A stretch of 64,000 bases of DNA. It comes from Pusillimonas sp. UBA3987 (GTDB lineage: Bacteria > Pseudomonadota > Gammaproteobacteria > Burkholderiales > Burkholderiaceae_B). Below, piece after piece: positions 44,665 through 54,656 of the stretch; the first letter of the stretch is position 1; each line of letters opens with the position of its first letter. Location of the stretch: the NCBI GenBank assembly GCA_002384935.1, contig DGCD01000017.1, positions 1 to 64,000 of the forward strand, read 5' to 3'. The notes beneath the pieces were generated by a model. That model had not been told where the DNA came from, did not search any database, and saw nothing but the letters and a program-made list of their open reading frames with translations. Made by a program: the position numbers and the translations under genes.

Positions 44665-46319
44665 ACAACAGCCTTTTGTTTACGCTCTGCCTGATGGGCC
44701 AGCGCCGCATTGATGTAACTGGTAAACAGCGGATGGCCACCGCGCGGCGTTGATGTGAACTCCGGATGAAACTGTACACCCATGAACCAGGGGTGTTTGG
44801 GCAGCTCCATCATTTCGGGCAACTGTTCGGTCGGTGTACGGGCGCTGATAACCAGGCCGGCTTCCTCCAAGCGCGATACATACACGTTGTTCACCTCATA
44901 GCGATGACGATGACGCTCATAGACCTCATCTCCGTATATGCGCTGCGCCCGCGTCCCGGGTTTAACCGGACATCGCTGCGCGCCTTTACGCATCGTCCCG
45001 CCCAGGTCGGACGATTCATCACGTTTTTCAAGCCGCCCTTCACGATCCTGCCATTCAGTAATCAACGCAACGACAGGATGCGGCGTGGATGGATCGAACT
45101 CTGTACTATTGGCCCCGCCCAGCTGTGCCACATTCCGCGCGAACTCGACCACGGCAAGCTGCATACCCAGACAAATGCCAAGATACGGCACATTATTTTC
45201 ACGGGCGTAACGAATTGCGGCAATTTTGCCTTCCGTTCCCCGCTTGCCGAATCCGCCGGGCACCAGAATGGCATCCAGATGAGCAAGGCATTCGGAGCCT
45301 TCCGTTTCAATAACCTCGGAATCGATGTATTCGATGGAAACGTGCGATTCCGTGTGAATGCCCGCGTGAATCAGTGCTTCGGTCAAAGACTTGTATGATT
45401 CAGTCAAATCGACATACTTACCCACCATCCCGATCCGAATTTCATGGCGCGGGTTCTCAATGGCCGCAACCAGTTGATTCCATTCCGACAAGTCAGCCGG
45501 CGGGGCGGACAGTGCCAGCGCATCACACACGAGATTATCCAGCCCTTGGGCATGCAACATGGCGGGGATTTTATATATTGAATCAACATCCCAAACCGAG
45601 ATCACTGCATCGAGCGGCACATTTGAAAACAGCGAGATTTTTGCGCGTTCGTCCTCGGGAATCCGGCGGTCGGCACGGCACAACAAGGCATGCGGATAAA
45701 TCCCGATTTCACGCAGTTTTTGCACCGAGTGCTGGGTGGGTTTGGTTTTGAGTTCACCGGCGGAAGGAATATAGGGCACCAAAGTCAGATGCACAAACGC
45801 AGCCTGGTTGCGCCCCAGGCGCAGGCTCATTTGACGCGCTGCCTCAAGAAACGGCAGCGATTCGATATCGCCTACCGTTCCGCCGATTTCCACAATGGCA
45901 ATATCGGCATTGCCTTCATAGGCGGCCTTGGCCCCTCGCGCGATAAAGTCCTGAATTTCGTTGGTTATGTGCGGAATAACCTGAACCGTTTTGCCAAGAT
46001 AATCACCCCGACGCTCTTTACGCAAGACGGACTCGTAAATTTGCCCGGTCGTGAAGTTATTCACCTTGCGCATGCGTGTTGAAATGAAGCGCTCGTAGTG
46101 GCCCAGATCAAGGTCGGTTTCGGCACCATCTTCAGTTACGAAGACCTCTCCGTGCTGGAAAGGACTCATGGTGCCAGGATCCACATTAATGTAAGGATCC
46201 AGTTTCAACATGGTGACGCGCAGGCCGCGCGATTCGAGAATGGCGGCCAGAGAAGCAGCAGCGATGCCTTTGCCTAGCGAAGACACCACCCCACCCGTTA
46301 CAAATACATATTTTGTCAT
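44661..46319 (-). CDS. pyrG: CTP synthase
   Basis: A 552-residue glutamine amidotransferase converting UTP to CTP. The N-terminal synthase has TKYVFVTGGVVSSLGKGI and KLDPYINVDPGTMSPFQHGE; the C-terminal glutaminase has GICLGMQ with catalytic Cys and a His/Glu in FHPEF. Length is normal. It is translationally coupled to kdsA downstream. Confidence 0.97.
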   Translation of the reverse strand: MTKYVFVTGGVVSSLGKGIAAASLAAILESRGLRVTMLKLDPYINVDPGTMSPFQHGEVFVTEDGAETDLDLGHYERFISTRMRKVNNFTTGQIYESVLRKERRGDYLGKTVQVIPHITNEIQDFIARGAKAAYEGNADIAIVEIGGTVGDIESLPFLEAARQMSLRLGRNQAAFVHLTLVPYIPSAGELKTKPTQHSVQKLREIGIYPHALLCRADRRIPEDERAKISLFSNVPLDAVISVWDVDSIYKIPAMLHAQGLDNLVCDALALSAPPADLSEWNQLVAAIENPRHEIRIGMVGKYVDLTESYKSLTEALIHAGIHTESHVSIEYIDSEVIETEGSECLAHLDAILVPGGFGKRGTEGKIAAIRYARENNVPYLGICLGMQLAVVEFARNVAQLGGANSTEFDPSTPHPVVALITEWQDREGRLEKRDESSDLGGTMRKGAQRCPVKPGTRAQRIYGDEVYERHRHRYEVNNVYVSRLEEAGLVISARTPTEQLPEMMELPKHPWFMGVQFHPEFTSTPRGGHPLFTSYINAALAHQAERKQKAVV

Positions 46320-46387
46320 CAGTTTTCAGCACCCGGGATCACCAGGCGGTAGCGGGAAATTGAAATTATAGCCGACACACCCCAACC

Positions 46388-48181
46388 TTACAGGGGCTCG
46401 GTACGAGTGATCAACCAATTCTTTGCTGCGCCGTTCACGTGAGGCAATAATCTTTGCCGCACTTGCCCGTGATAATGGTTCAACCATTGCTTGTCGGTAT
46501 CCGACATCAGCGCCGGCTCGATGCAGCGCGTATCAATGGGGCACAGCGTTAGCGTTTCAAACTGCAGGAAGTGTCCAAAATCGCTCTGGCGGGCCGACTG
46601 GCAGGCGATCAAGTTCTCGATGCGAATGCCCCACTGCCCCGGACGATACAACCCCGGCTCGTTTGACGTAACCATGCCCACCTGCATCGGGACAGTGCGC
46701 GCAGCGCGGTATGAAATAGACTGCGGCCCTTCGTGTACATTCAAAAAGTACCCCACGCCATGGCCTGTACCATGTCCAAACTCCAACCCTGCCTGCCAGA
46801 GCGGCATGCGTGCCAGCACATCAAGCGCCGAGCCCGCCACCCCTTGGGGAAACACCGCCTGCGATAAGGCAATCATGCCTTTTAGTACCAAAGTGTAATC
46901 ACGTTTCTGGTTTGAAGTTGGTATGCCAACTGGCACGACACGCGTAATATCCGTGGTGCCGCCCAGGTACTGTCCTCCCGAGTCGATCAACAACAGGCCA
47001 TCGCCCTCGATCCAGGCGTAGGATGACTCCGTTGCCTGATAATGCGGCATCGCCCCATTGGCGTTAAATGCGGCAATGGTGGAAAAACTGGGGCACACGA
47101 AATGAGGCCGCCGCGCACGTGCGGCGGTGATATGCTCGTCCACCATGAGCTCGGATATCTTTTCCTTGCCAACGTGATCCTCGAACCATGCAAAGAACTC
47201 GCACAACGCTGCCCCGTCCATCTCCATGGTCTCGCGAATGTGTGCCAGTTCGGCCTCGGTTTTGCACGCTTTCATAACCTGCGAAGGATTATCGGCTTCG
47301 CACTGCTTGACAAACGCTGCCGAGGACAGCAAACCGGCCGTCGTGCGAACGGGGTCGAACAGCAATGTATCCGATTCCGGCAAGCAGGCCAGCACGCCGC
47401 CCACGGCTTCGTACGCGTCAAGCACAATGCCATCCCTCTCGAGCTCACGCTGCAGTTCCTGAGGAATCTTGGTCTGATCGATGAAGAGACGGGCATCATG
47501 CTCGCCAATTAAAAGATGACTGAGAAAAACCGGGTTGTAAGCCACATCCTGACCGCGCAAATTCAGTATCCAGGCAATATCATCGAGCGCCGACAGCCAA
47601 TGCCATTGCGCCGTTTTGTCCTTCATTTCCTTGCGAACCGCCGCCAGCTTGTCGGCGCGGCTCCGACCGGCGAAATCTGGCGCATGCGCATACACCGGCG
47701 CATGGGGAAGCGCAGGCCGATCTGCCCACGCATCACCAGGCAGGTCGAGGTCTGTTTGCAAACGAATGGCGTGGCCAGACAGAATTTGCAACCACTGGCG
47801 ATGGGCGGCAACGCTAAGCGTGTTGCCGTCGATTGCAACACAATCACCGGCAGCCAGTTGCGAAACGATCCAATCGGGGGGCGACGGCACATCCTGTTGC
47901 CCTGCCCGCATGAGCTCAATGCCCGTGCCCGCAAGGTCAACGACCGCCTGTTCCCAATAACGGCTGTCTGTCCACAAACCTGCAAAATCAGGTGTTACCA
48001 CCAATGTGCCAGCCGACCCCTGGAAACCGCTTAACCAGGCACGGGCCTGCCAATGTTCGGGCAGATACTCAGACAAGTGCGGGTCAGCAGAAAGGACCAC
48101 ACAAGCCTTCGCGCCTTTGGAAACCATGAGTTCACGCAAATGATGAATCCGCTTTTTGATGACAGATTGAGTTTCAGACAT
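46388..48181 (-). CDS. Aminopeptidase P-type (M24) peptidase
   Basis: A 597-residue three-domain Xaa-Pro aminopeptidase of the long (eukaryote-like) architecture, cleaving N-terminal residues before proline. Two creatinase-like N-terminal domains (1-310) precede the catalytic fold: metal ligands are visible in LLIDSGGQYLGGTTDITR and GHGTGHGVGYFLNVHEGP, with SNEPGLY and an ending ENLIACQSA stretch. It should be cytosolic. It diverges from the ETF-QO gene. Confidence 0.88.
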   Translation of the reverse strand: MSETQSVIKKRIHHLRELMVSKGAKACVVLSADPHLSEYLPEHWQARAWLSGFQGSAGTLVVTPDFAGLWTDSRYWEQAVVDLAGTGIELMRAGQQDVPSPPDWIVSQLAAGDCVAIDGNTLSVAAHRQWLQILSGHAIRLQTDLDLPGDAWADRPALPHAPVYAHAPDFAGRSRADKLAAVRKEMKDKTAQWHWLSALDDIAWILNLRGQDVAYNPVFLSHLLIGEHDARLFIDQTKIPQELQRELERDGIVLDAYEAVGGVLACLPESDTLLFDPVRTTAGLLSSAAFVKQCEADNPSQVMKACKTEAELAHIRETMEMDGAALCEFFAWFEDHVGKEKISELMVDEHITAARARRPHFVCPSFSTIAAFNANGAMPHYQATESSYAWIEGDGLLLIDSGGQYLGGTTDITRVVPVGIPTSNQKRDYTLVLKGMIALSQAVFPQGVAGSALDVLARMPLWQAGLEFGHGTGHGVGYFLNVHEGPQSISYRAARTVPMQVGMVTSNEPGLYRPGQWGIRIENLIACQSARQSDFGHFLQFETLTLCPIDTRCIEPALMSDTDKQWLNHYHGQVRQRLLPHVNGAAKNWLITRTEPL

Positions 48182-48302
48182 TCACACCTTCTTGTTCGTC
48201 AAGCCGGCGCCCGGCACGCTTCAGATGCACAGGCGGCCCATATCGGAAGTACAATGTTTAAAGTATACGCCCACACAAAATATATAACGGAGGTCAACAT
48301 CC

Positions 48303-49949
48303 ATGGCTGAACGCGAATCAATGGAATACGACGTCGTCATCGTCGGCGCCGGGCCGGCCGGCTTATCGGCTGCCATCCGCCTGAAACAACTCGCCAACAA
48401 CAAAGGGCAGGAACTCAACGTCTGTGTCCTTGAAAAAGCCTCGGAAGTCGGTGCCCATATCTTGTCGGGCGCGGTCATGGATCCCAAGGCGCTAACCGAA
48501 TTGATCCCCGACTGGAAAGAAAAAGGGGCACCGCTGAAAACCGAGGTCACGGAGGATCGGTTCCTATTCCTTACGCAAAAAGGCGCCCGTGCCACTCCGA
48601 ACTGGCTCCTGCCCGAATGCTTCCAGAATCACGGCAATTATGTTGTACGCCTGGGCGAAGTAACCCAGTGGCTCGGCGAGCAGGCCGAGGCGCTGGGCGT
48701 GGAAATCTTTCCCGGATTTTCAGCCGCTGAAGTGCTGTACGACGAAAATGGCGCTGTGAAGGGGGTCGCCACCGGTGACATGGGTATCGGGCGCGACGGC
48801 ACCGAAACACCGAACTACCAGCCCGGTATGGAGCTTCACGCGAAATATACGATTTTCGCCGAGGGGTCGCGCGGCCAACTGGGGCGTGAACTAATCGAGC
48901 GCTTCAAGCTTGACCAAGGCAAAGATCCGCAAAGCTATGCCATTGGCATCAAGGAAATGTGGGAGGTCGACCCCTCGCAATCGAAGCCGGGGCTGGTTGT
49001 TCACACGGCGGGATGGCCGCTTGATGCCGATACCTATGGGGGCTCCTTCCTGTATCACCTCGACAACAATATGGTCGTAGTAGGGCTGGTCGTTGGCCTT
49101 GATTACGCCAATCCATGGCTGTCGCCCTACGAAGAATTTCAACGCTACAAAACCCATCCGGCCATTCGCACCACCTTCGAAGGCGGCAAGCGTATCGCCT
49201 ATGGTGCCCGCTCGCTTACTGCCGGCGGCCTGCTCTCGCTGCCCAAACTCTGTTTCCCCGGCGGTGTACTGGTGGGCTGTGAAGCGGGTACGCTCAACGC
49301 CTCCCGAATCAAGGGAAGCCATGCCGCCATTAAAACCGGCGCACTGGCCGCCGAAGCCGCGTTCAACGCCCTGGCCGCCGAACGCAGCCGGGATGAGCTC
49401 ACCGCATATCCCCAGGCATTTGAAAAATCATGGCTTCATGAAGAGCTCAACAAATCGCGCAACTTCAAGCAGTGGTTCAAGAAAGGTCGTACCGTTGCCA
49501 CCTTAATGACCGGCATCGAACAGTGGTTGCTGAAAGGCAAAATGCCCTGGACAATCCATCGCACCAAACCCGATCACGCCTGTTTGCAACCCGCGTCGGA
49601 ATGTGCCCGTATCGATTATCCCAAACCCGACGGCAAGCTCACATTCGATAAGCTCAGCTCGGTATTTTTATCGAATACGAACCATGAAGAAAATCAACCG
49701 ATCCATTTAACCCTGAAAGACGCTTCGGTGCCTGTTGCCGTTAATCTTGCAAAGTATGGAGGACCGGAGGCGCGCTACTGCCCAGCCGGCGTCTACGAGT
49801 TCGTTAAAACAGAGAACGGTGAAGATCAACTGCAAATCAATGCCCAGAACTGCGTCCACTGCAAAACCTGCGATATCAAAGACCCAACGCAGAATATTGT
49901 GTGGGTAACCCCCCAGGGCGGCGAAGGCCCGGTTTACAACGGTATGTAA
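48303..49949 (+). CDS. Electron transfer flavoprotein-ubiquinone oxidoreductase
   Basis: A 548-residue FAD and 4Fe-4S enzyme passing electrons from ETF (fatty-acid and amino-acid oxidation) to the ubiquinone pool. The N-terminal FAD motif is VIVGAGPAGLSAAIRL; GAVMDPKAL and CFPGGVLVGCEAGTLN follow; the C-terminal cluster motif is in NCVHCKTCDIKDPTQNI. It lacks a long signal, being a peripheral membrane protein. An intrinsic terminator closes it, shared with the convergent acs. Confidence 0.94.
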   Translation: MAERESMEYDVVIVGAGPAGLSAAIRLKQLANNKGQELNVCVLEKASEVGAHILSGAVMDPKALTELIPDWKEKGAPLKTEVTEDRFLFLTQKGARATPNWLLPECFQNHGNYVVRLGEVTQWLGEQAEALGVEIFPGFSAAEVLYDENGAVKGVATGDMGIGRDGTETPNYQPGMELHAKYTIFAEGSRGQLGRELIERFKLDQGKDPQSYAIGIKEMWEVDPSQSKPGLVVHTAGWPLDADTYGGSFLYHLDNNMVVVGLVVGLDYANPWLSPYEEFQRYKTHPAIRTTFEGGKRIAYGARSLTAGGLLSLPKLCFPGGVLVGCEAGTLNASRIKGSHAAIKTGALAAEAAFNALAAERSRDELTAYPQAFEKSWLHEELNKSRNFKQWFKKGRTVATLMTGIEQWLLKGKMPWTIHRTKPDHACLQPASECARIDYPKPDGKLTFDKLSSVFLSNTNHEENQPIHLTLKDASVPVAVNLAKYGGPEARYCPAGVYEFVKTENGEDQLQINAQNCVHCKTCDIKDPTQNIVWVTPQGGEGPVYNGM

Positions 49950-49960
49950 ACACCACACAA

Positions 49961-50000
49961 AAAAGTGCCCCTGCAAATCAAACAGGGGCACCTTTTTTTT
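49961..50000. terminator. Bidirectional intrinsic terminator between ETF-QO and acs
   Basis: The stem GTGCCCCTG/CAGGGGCAC has a loop of about seven bases, with A-runs before and an eight-T run after, so it ends the plus-strand ETF-QO transcript and, read in reverse, the minus-strand acs transcript. Confidence 0.9.
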
Positions 50001-50020
50001 CGTCGGGAAATCCGCAAACG

Positions 50021-52003
50021 CTAAACCGACTGTGACAACTGATCCAGAATGGAAGGGTTCTCGAGTGTCGAAACATCTTGCGTAATTTCCTCGCCCCGGG
50101 CAACATTGCGCAGCAGGCGACGCATGATCTTGCCCGAGCGGGTCTTGGGCAGGTTTTCACCGAAACGAATGTCCCTGGGCTTGGCAATCGGGCCAATCTC
50201 CTTGGCCACCCAAGCACGTAACTCCTGGGCAATCTGCACTGCCTCGTCACCCTCGGGCAAATTCCGTTTCAACACCACAAACGCCACAATGGCTTCGCCT
50301 GTTGTGTCGTCCGGCCGTCCCACCACAGCAGCTTCAGCCACCATGGAATGTGATACCAGGGCAGACTCAACCTCCATCGTGCCCAGCCGATGCCCCGATA
50401 CGTTCAAGACATCGTCGACCCGTCCCATAATCCAGAAATATCCATCGGCATCGCGTTGCGCGCCGTCGCCGGCCAGATAATAGCCCTTCATTTCTGGCGG
50501 AAAATAATTTTTCTTGAACCGCTCGGGGTCACCCCAGATGGTTCGGATCATGGCGGGCCAGGGGCGTTTGACAACCAGAAATCCACCGGTACCCGACTTC
50601 ACATCGACACCCGCTTCATCAACAATAGCCGCTTCAATACCAGGTAGCGGTAATGTGCAAGAGCCTGGCTTTAACGGGGTAGCACCCGGCAACGGCGTAA
50701 TCATGTGACCACCGGTTTCAGTTTGCCACCATGTATCGAGTATTGGACAACGCTCGCGACCCACCTCCCTGAAATACCACATCCAGGCCTCGGGGTTAAT
50801 AGGCTCCCCCACCGAACCAATGATGCGCAGACTGTTCAAGTCGTACTTGCGCGGATGACATTCAGGGTGCGCTTCCGCCGCTTTGATGAGAGAACGAATC
50901 GCGGTAGGCGCTGTGTAGAAAATACTGACTTCATGCCGTTGAATCATTTCCCAAAACCGGCCAGCGTTGGGATAGGTGGGCACGCCTTCGAACATAACCT
51001 GGGTAACACCGGCCGCCAGCGGCCCGTACACAATATACGTATGACCGGTAATCCAACCCACATCTGCCGTGCACCAGTAAACATCTGAATCCTTGGCGTC
51101 GAAGGCCCACTTCATCGTAAGGTAGGCCCACAACAAATAACCTGCGGATGCGTGCTGCACGCCTTTGGGCTTGCCCGTTGAACCAGAGGTATACAAAATG
51201 AACAGCGGATGTTCTGCATTGACAGGAATCGGCTCGCATGGCCCGGCTGTCCCCTCGCATACATCATGCATCCAAAGATCGCGCCCTTCATGCCACTGCA
51301 CCTGGCCTCCGGTTCGTTTGTACACGACCACATGCCGCACCGCCTCGCAGCCGCCGGCGGCAATGGCTTCATCGACCGCCGGCTTTAACGCAATGTTTTT
51401 TCCGCCTCGCATTTGTTCATCGGCCGTTATCACCAGCGAAGCGCCAACATCCACCAAACGTTCGTTGATACTCTTGGAAGAGAACCCCCCAAATACGACA
51501 GAATGAATCATGCCCAGCCGGACGCACGCCTGCATCGCCACCACCGCCTCGATTGACATCGGCAGGTAGATAATGGCGCGATCACCTTTTTTGTAACCCA
51601 ATGCTTTCAAGCCATTGGCGAACTCGCATACCCGATCGTAGAGCTCACGGTATGTAATACGCAGAACCTTGCCATCGTCAGTCTCAAAAATAATGGCAGT
51701 TTTGTGCTCGGTGGGTGTTCCCAGATGACGATCAAGGCAGTTGGCCGAGACATTCAGCTCACCGTCGGCAAACCATTTATAAAAAGGCGCTTCAGACTCA
51801 TCAAGAACTTGCGTAAAAGGCGTGGTCCAATTTAAATGTTCTTTGGCCAGACGCCCCCAAAACCCGTTTGGATCCTTCTGTGCCTCCTTGGCCAGATCCT
51901 GATATGCCTGCATACCGGAAATGGCCGCGTTTTTCTCTATATCGGCAAATGGCGCAAATACGCGATTCTCGACCAACACCGATTCAATATCTGTAGATGC
52001 CAT
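50021..52003 (-). CDS. acs: Acetyl-CoA synthetase
   Basis: A 660-residue enzyme making acetyl-CoA from acetate, ATP and CoA. Evidence: the ATP loop LYTSGSTGKPKGVQH, WWQTETGGHMITPLPG, GYYLAGDGAQRD, GRVDDVLNVSGHRLGT and the C-terminal catalytic Lys in PKTRSGKIMRR. The start is ATG 52003, with GAGGAG eight bases upstream; ATG 52009 also overlaps the MFS stop by one base. Regulation by deacetylation of that Lys is known for the family. It pairs logically with pta-ackA: Acs is the high-affinity acetate-assimilating route. Confidence 0.96.
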   Translation of the reverse strand: MASTDIESVLVENRVFAPFADIEKNAAISGMQAYQDLAKEAQKDPNGFWGRLAKEHLNWTTPFTQVLDESEAPFYKWFADGELNVSANCLDRHLGTPTEHKTAIIFETDDGKVLRITYRELYDRVCEFANGLKALGYKKGDRAIIYLPMSIEAVVAMQACVRLGMIHSVVFGGFSSKSINERLVDVGASLVITADEQMRGGKNIALKPAVDEAIAAGGCEAVRHVVVYKRTGGQVQWHEGRDLWMHDVCEGTAGPCEPIPVNAEHPLFILYTSGSTGKPKGVQHASAGYLLWAYLTMKWAFDAKDSDVYWCTADVGWITGHTYIVYGPLAAGVTQVMFEGVPTYPNAGRFWEMIQRHEVSIFYTAPTAIRSLIKAAEAHPECHPRKYDLNSLRIIGSVGEPINPEAWMWYFREVGRERCPILDTWWQTETGGHMITPLPGATPLKPGSCTLPLPGIEAAIVDEAGVDVKSGTGGFLVVKRPWPAMIRTIWGDPERFKKNYFPPEMKGYYLAGDGAQRDADGYFWIMGRVDDVLNVSGHRLGTMEVESALVSHSMVAEAAVVGRPDDTTGEAIVAFVVLKRNLPEGDEAVQIAQELRAWVAKEIGPIAKPRDIRFGENLPKTRSGKIMRRLLRNVARGEEITQDVSTLENPSILDQLSQSV

Positions 52004-52008
52004 CCTCA

Positions 52009-53367
52009 TTACTCCTCGTTCAATGAATTATCATGGCCTGACACAGAGTAAGTATCGCGCACCTTGATGCCGCGTGCAAAATCAAGCCTTTGCAACACGA
52101 CCAGGCCCACGACGAAAAACAAGCCCGTAACCAGCAATGCCTGACGATGATTGCCGTCGGTGACCCACGTAACCAGACCATAAGTGAACGGACCCACGAC
52201 AGCCGCCAACTGAATCGCAAAGGTCCAGAGCGAATAGAATTCCGCCAAACGCCCCTGTGGCGCCAGCGCACCTACCATGGCGCGCCCTGCGCTCTGACTC
52301 GTACCCATGCACAAGCCGGCCAAAGCGGCGGCAAGCCAGAAAATCCATTCACTGACAGCGGCATAAGCCACCAATACCATCAGGATCCAACCCATCAGCG
52401 TCAGTGCGAGTGCCTGTTTGTGGCCTGCCCGATCCTGAAAGTAGCCGAACGAAAGCGCACCGGCCGCGGCCGCGATATTCACCACGAAAACCAATAGCAT
52501 GGTCTTGGCCATCGTGAACCCCATGGCCTGGTTGGCGTACACTGCAGCCAGTGTCACCACCACGGCAATACCCGCCTGGTAAAACGCACCGCAGATGAGC
52601 AAAAGCCGAAAATCCGGAAAGCACTCTGATGTTTCACGCCAGGCGCGCTTTAACTGTTTGAGCGGCGCAACCCTCGGACGCCGGTTGGGCGGGGAACGCT
52701 CGTTCAGGAAAAGAAAAGATGGCAGCGCCGACAACGCGAATAAAGCGGCCGTAAACAACATCACCACAGCAACATACTGTGGCGCGTCGTATCCTTCAGC
52801 GGCAAGCGTCGTAACCAGATACAGGGATAGCCCCAAAGCCAGCATGCCGCCGAAATAGCCGAAACCCCAGCCCCAACCCGATACCCGCCCCAAAGCGCCC
52901 GGTTTCGCTATTTCGGGCAGAAAGGCGGCAATAATCGACTCCCCCACGCAATAACAGTAGTTCGAAACCGCCAGAACCACCAGACCCAGCAACACCGCCC
53001 CGGGCCCGATCAGCGCAAGCAAGGCCGTCGCGGCGACACAGCCCAACGTGCTCAGGAACAGCACTTGCCGTTTCTTCCCCTGTGCATCAGCATAGGCACC
53101 CAGCGAAGGCATGGTAAACATGACCAGCAGATACGATACCGACAACGCGGCAGTCAGTGCGAGGGTTCCCCACGACCGCCCCTGCGCAACCACCGAGACA
53201 AAATAACTATTGAATACCGTGGTCAGGACGACCGTGGTGTAGCCTGAATTGGCAAAATCGTACATTGCCCAGGCCCACAACTCTCTGCGGCGTACTCCAG
53301 GACGAAGGGCGCTCGCAGAGGCGGGTGGTTCAGAGACCGTTTTGGTTGACTCCGTCATTAATGACAA
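52009..53367 (-). CDS. Atg22-like (UMF1) MFS transporter
   Basis: A 452-residue major facilitator with about twelve hydrophobic segments. WAWAMYDFANSGYTTVVLTT at the start and SNYCYCVGESIIAAFLPEI resemble the Atg22/UMF1 family, usually linked to amino-acid or small-molecule export. The stop shares a base with the acs start region, so it is the likely upstream partner of acs. The substrate is unknown. An N-terminal cytosolic tail of about 30 residues precedes TM1. Confidence 0.8.
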   Translation of the reverse strand: MSLMTESTKTVSEPPASASALRPGVRRRELWAWAMYDFANSGYTTVVLTTVFNSYFVSVVAQGRSWGTLALTAALSVSYLLVMFTMPSLGAYADAQGKKRQVLFLSTLGCVAATALLALIGPGAVLLGLVVLAVSNYCYCVGESIIAAFLPEIAKPGALGRVSGWGWGFGYFGGMLALGLSLYLVTTLAAEGYDAPQYVAVVMLFTAALFALSALPSFLFLNERSPPNRRPRVAPLKQLKRAWRETSECFPDFRLLLICGAFYQAGIAVVVTLAAVYANQAMGFTMAKTMLLVFVVNIAAAAGALSFGYFQDRAGHKQALALTLMGWILMVLVAYAAVSEWIFWLAAALAGLCMGTSQSAGRAMVGALAPQGRLAEFYSLWTFAIQLAAVVGPFTYGLVTWVTDGNHRQALLVTGLFFVVGLVVLQRLDFARGIKVRDTYSVSGHDNSLNEE

Positions 53368-53393
53368 TGATCAGTACCCGAAATTAACGGATG

Positions 53394-53801
53394 TTAAAGT
53401 TCAAGTGCGGCAATTCCGGCACGCGCGATTTCCGCGTCGTCAGACGACTTCACGCCTGAGACACCGACAGCGCCGATCGTCTGGCCGTCTGCTATTACAG
53501 GCACCCCGCCCTCGAGTAGCGCATCAAGATTAGGTGCCGATAAAAATGCAACGCGCCCCTGCGCAATCACTTCTTCAAATATCTTTGTTTCACGGCGTCC
53601 CAATGACGCTGTTCGGGCTTTTGCTTCCGACATCCGGGCTGTCATGGGTGCGGCACCGTCGAGACGCAGCATGCCCAAAAGATGGCCACCGTCGTCTGTT
53701 ACCGAAATCGCAACAGCCCAGTTATGCTCTTTGGCAAAGGCCTGTGCCGCCGACAGAATTTTTGCTACTTCGCTTGCACCGAGCACGGGTTTGGTATTCA
53801 T
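53394..53801 (-). CDS. GlcG/HbpS-like (DUF336) protein
   Basis: A 135-residue single-domain protein: AVAISVTDDGGHLLGMLRLDGA, then the conserved KARTASLGR and GGVPVIADGQTIGAVGVSG. The family includes heme-binding HbpS-like and glycolate-operon GlcG proteins; neither role can be assigned here. It lies 26 bases upstream of the MFS gene (same strand) and may be the first gene of that unit. No export signal is seen. Confidence 0.8.
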   Translation of the reverse strand: MNTKPVLGASEVAKILSAAQAFAKEHNWAVAISVTDDGGHLLGMLRLDGAAPMTARMSEAKARTASLGRRETKIFEEVIAQGRVAFLSAPNLDALLEGGVPVIADGQTIGAVGVSGVKSSDDAEIARAGIAALEL

Positions 53802-53977
53802 TGAGTTGTCCTCCTGGATAGTGTCTATTTATTTATTCAACAATGAATCCGCATGATGCCATAAGTTCCAGGTTACGGCCTCCCATCACCTGCGCGCGGA
53901 ATTTGTAACATTTCAAGCTTTACCTGACACAAAGTTTTAGTTACACTCGGGCACGCAAAAAGTGCCAATCGGGAAAC

Positions 53978-54000
53978 AGGCCTAAATGCTTAGGCCTTTT
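53978..54000 (+). promoter_or_regulatory. Terminator-like hairpin in the leader of the NlpC/P60 gene
   Basis: The arms AGGCCTAA/TTAGGCCT with loop ATGC are followed by TTT and sit 12 bases upstream of the ATG, overlapping the ribosome-binding region (AGGGA). It could act as a transcription attenuator or mask the ribosome site. Confidence 0.5.
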
Positions 54001-54011
54001 GTCAGGGAACC

Positions 54012-54656
54012 ATGTCGGATAACGTACCAGCCAACTCCGGGAGTCAATGTCGTGCGCCAATCACCACGGTTGGCGCAAAAGCAATGGTCTTCGCAGTTGC
54101 CATATTTTTGGCGGGGTGCGCGTCCAGCGGCCCTGGCTCACAGGCAGGCAACGACCGCGAAGCTTACCTGGCACACTTGCGCTCCGATCCGCTGGGCGCC
54201 TACCTGGCCAAGAACGATTACGGTCTTAGCCGCTCCCCCGAAACGTTTTACAACGACTCGCGTGCAATGGCCGGCGCTGCAATGGAGCACCTGGGGGTTG
54301 AATATAAATACGGGGGAGACGAGCCGGATACCGGTTTCGACTGCAGCGGCCTGGTTATCTATGCGGCGGAAAAATCACTGGGTTTGAAGCTGCCCCGCCG
54401 CTCTGCCGATATTGCCCGCCAGGGCATTGCTGTTGAACGCTCAGAGTTACGCAAAGGTGACCTGGTCTTTTTCAATACGCTAGGCAGACGTTTTTCGCAT
54501 GTCGGCATCTACCTGGGCAATCATAAGTTTGTCCACGCGCCCCGCCGGGGAGCCCAGGTGCGCGTCGAGAGCATGGACATTGCATACTGGAAAAAACGCT
54601 ACAACGGCGCCCGACGGCTTGGCGCCGACACCCTGCGCTCAGCCTCGCTGCAATAA
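54012..54656 (+). CDS. NlpC/P60-family (C40) lipoprotein endopeptidase
   Basis: A 214-residue cell-wall hydrolase. A lipobox (FLAGC, Cys 36) anchors it to a membrane after export. The catalytic triad is Cys 111 in TGFDCSGLV, His 163 in FSHVGIYLG and His 175 in VHAPRRG. NlpC/P60 enzymes cut peptidoglycan stem peptides. A promoter guess (TTTACC, 17 bases, TACACT) and a terminator-like hairpin precede it. Its 3' end overlaps the convergent DUF2325 gene by 58 bases. Confidence 0.88.
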   Translation: MSDNVPANSGSQCRAPITTVGAKAMVFAVAIFLAGCASSGPGSQAGNDREAYLAHLRSDPLGAYLAKNDYGLSRSPETFYNDSRAMAGAAMEHLGVEYKYGGDEPDTGFDCSGLVIYAAEKSLGLKLPRRSADIARQGIAVERSELRKGDLVFFNTLGRRFSHVGIYLGNHKFVHAPRRGAQVRVESMDIAYWKKRYNGARRLGADTLRSASLQ

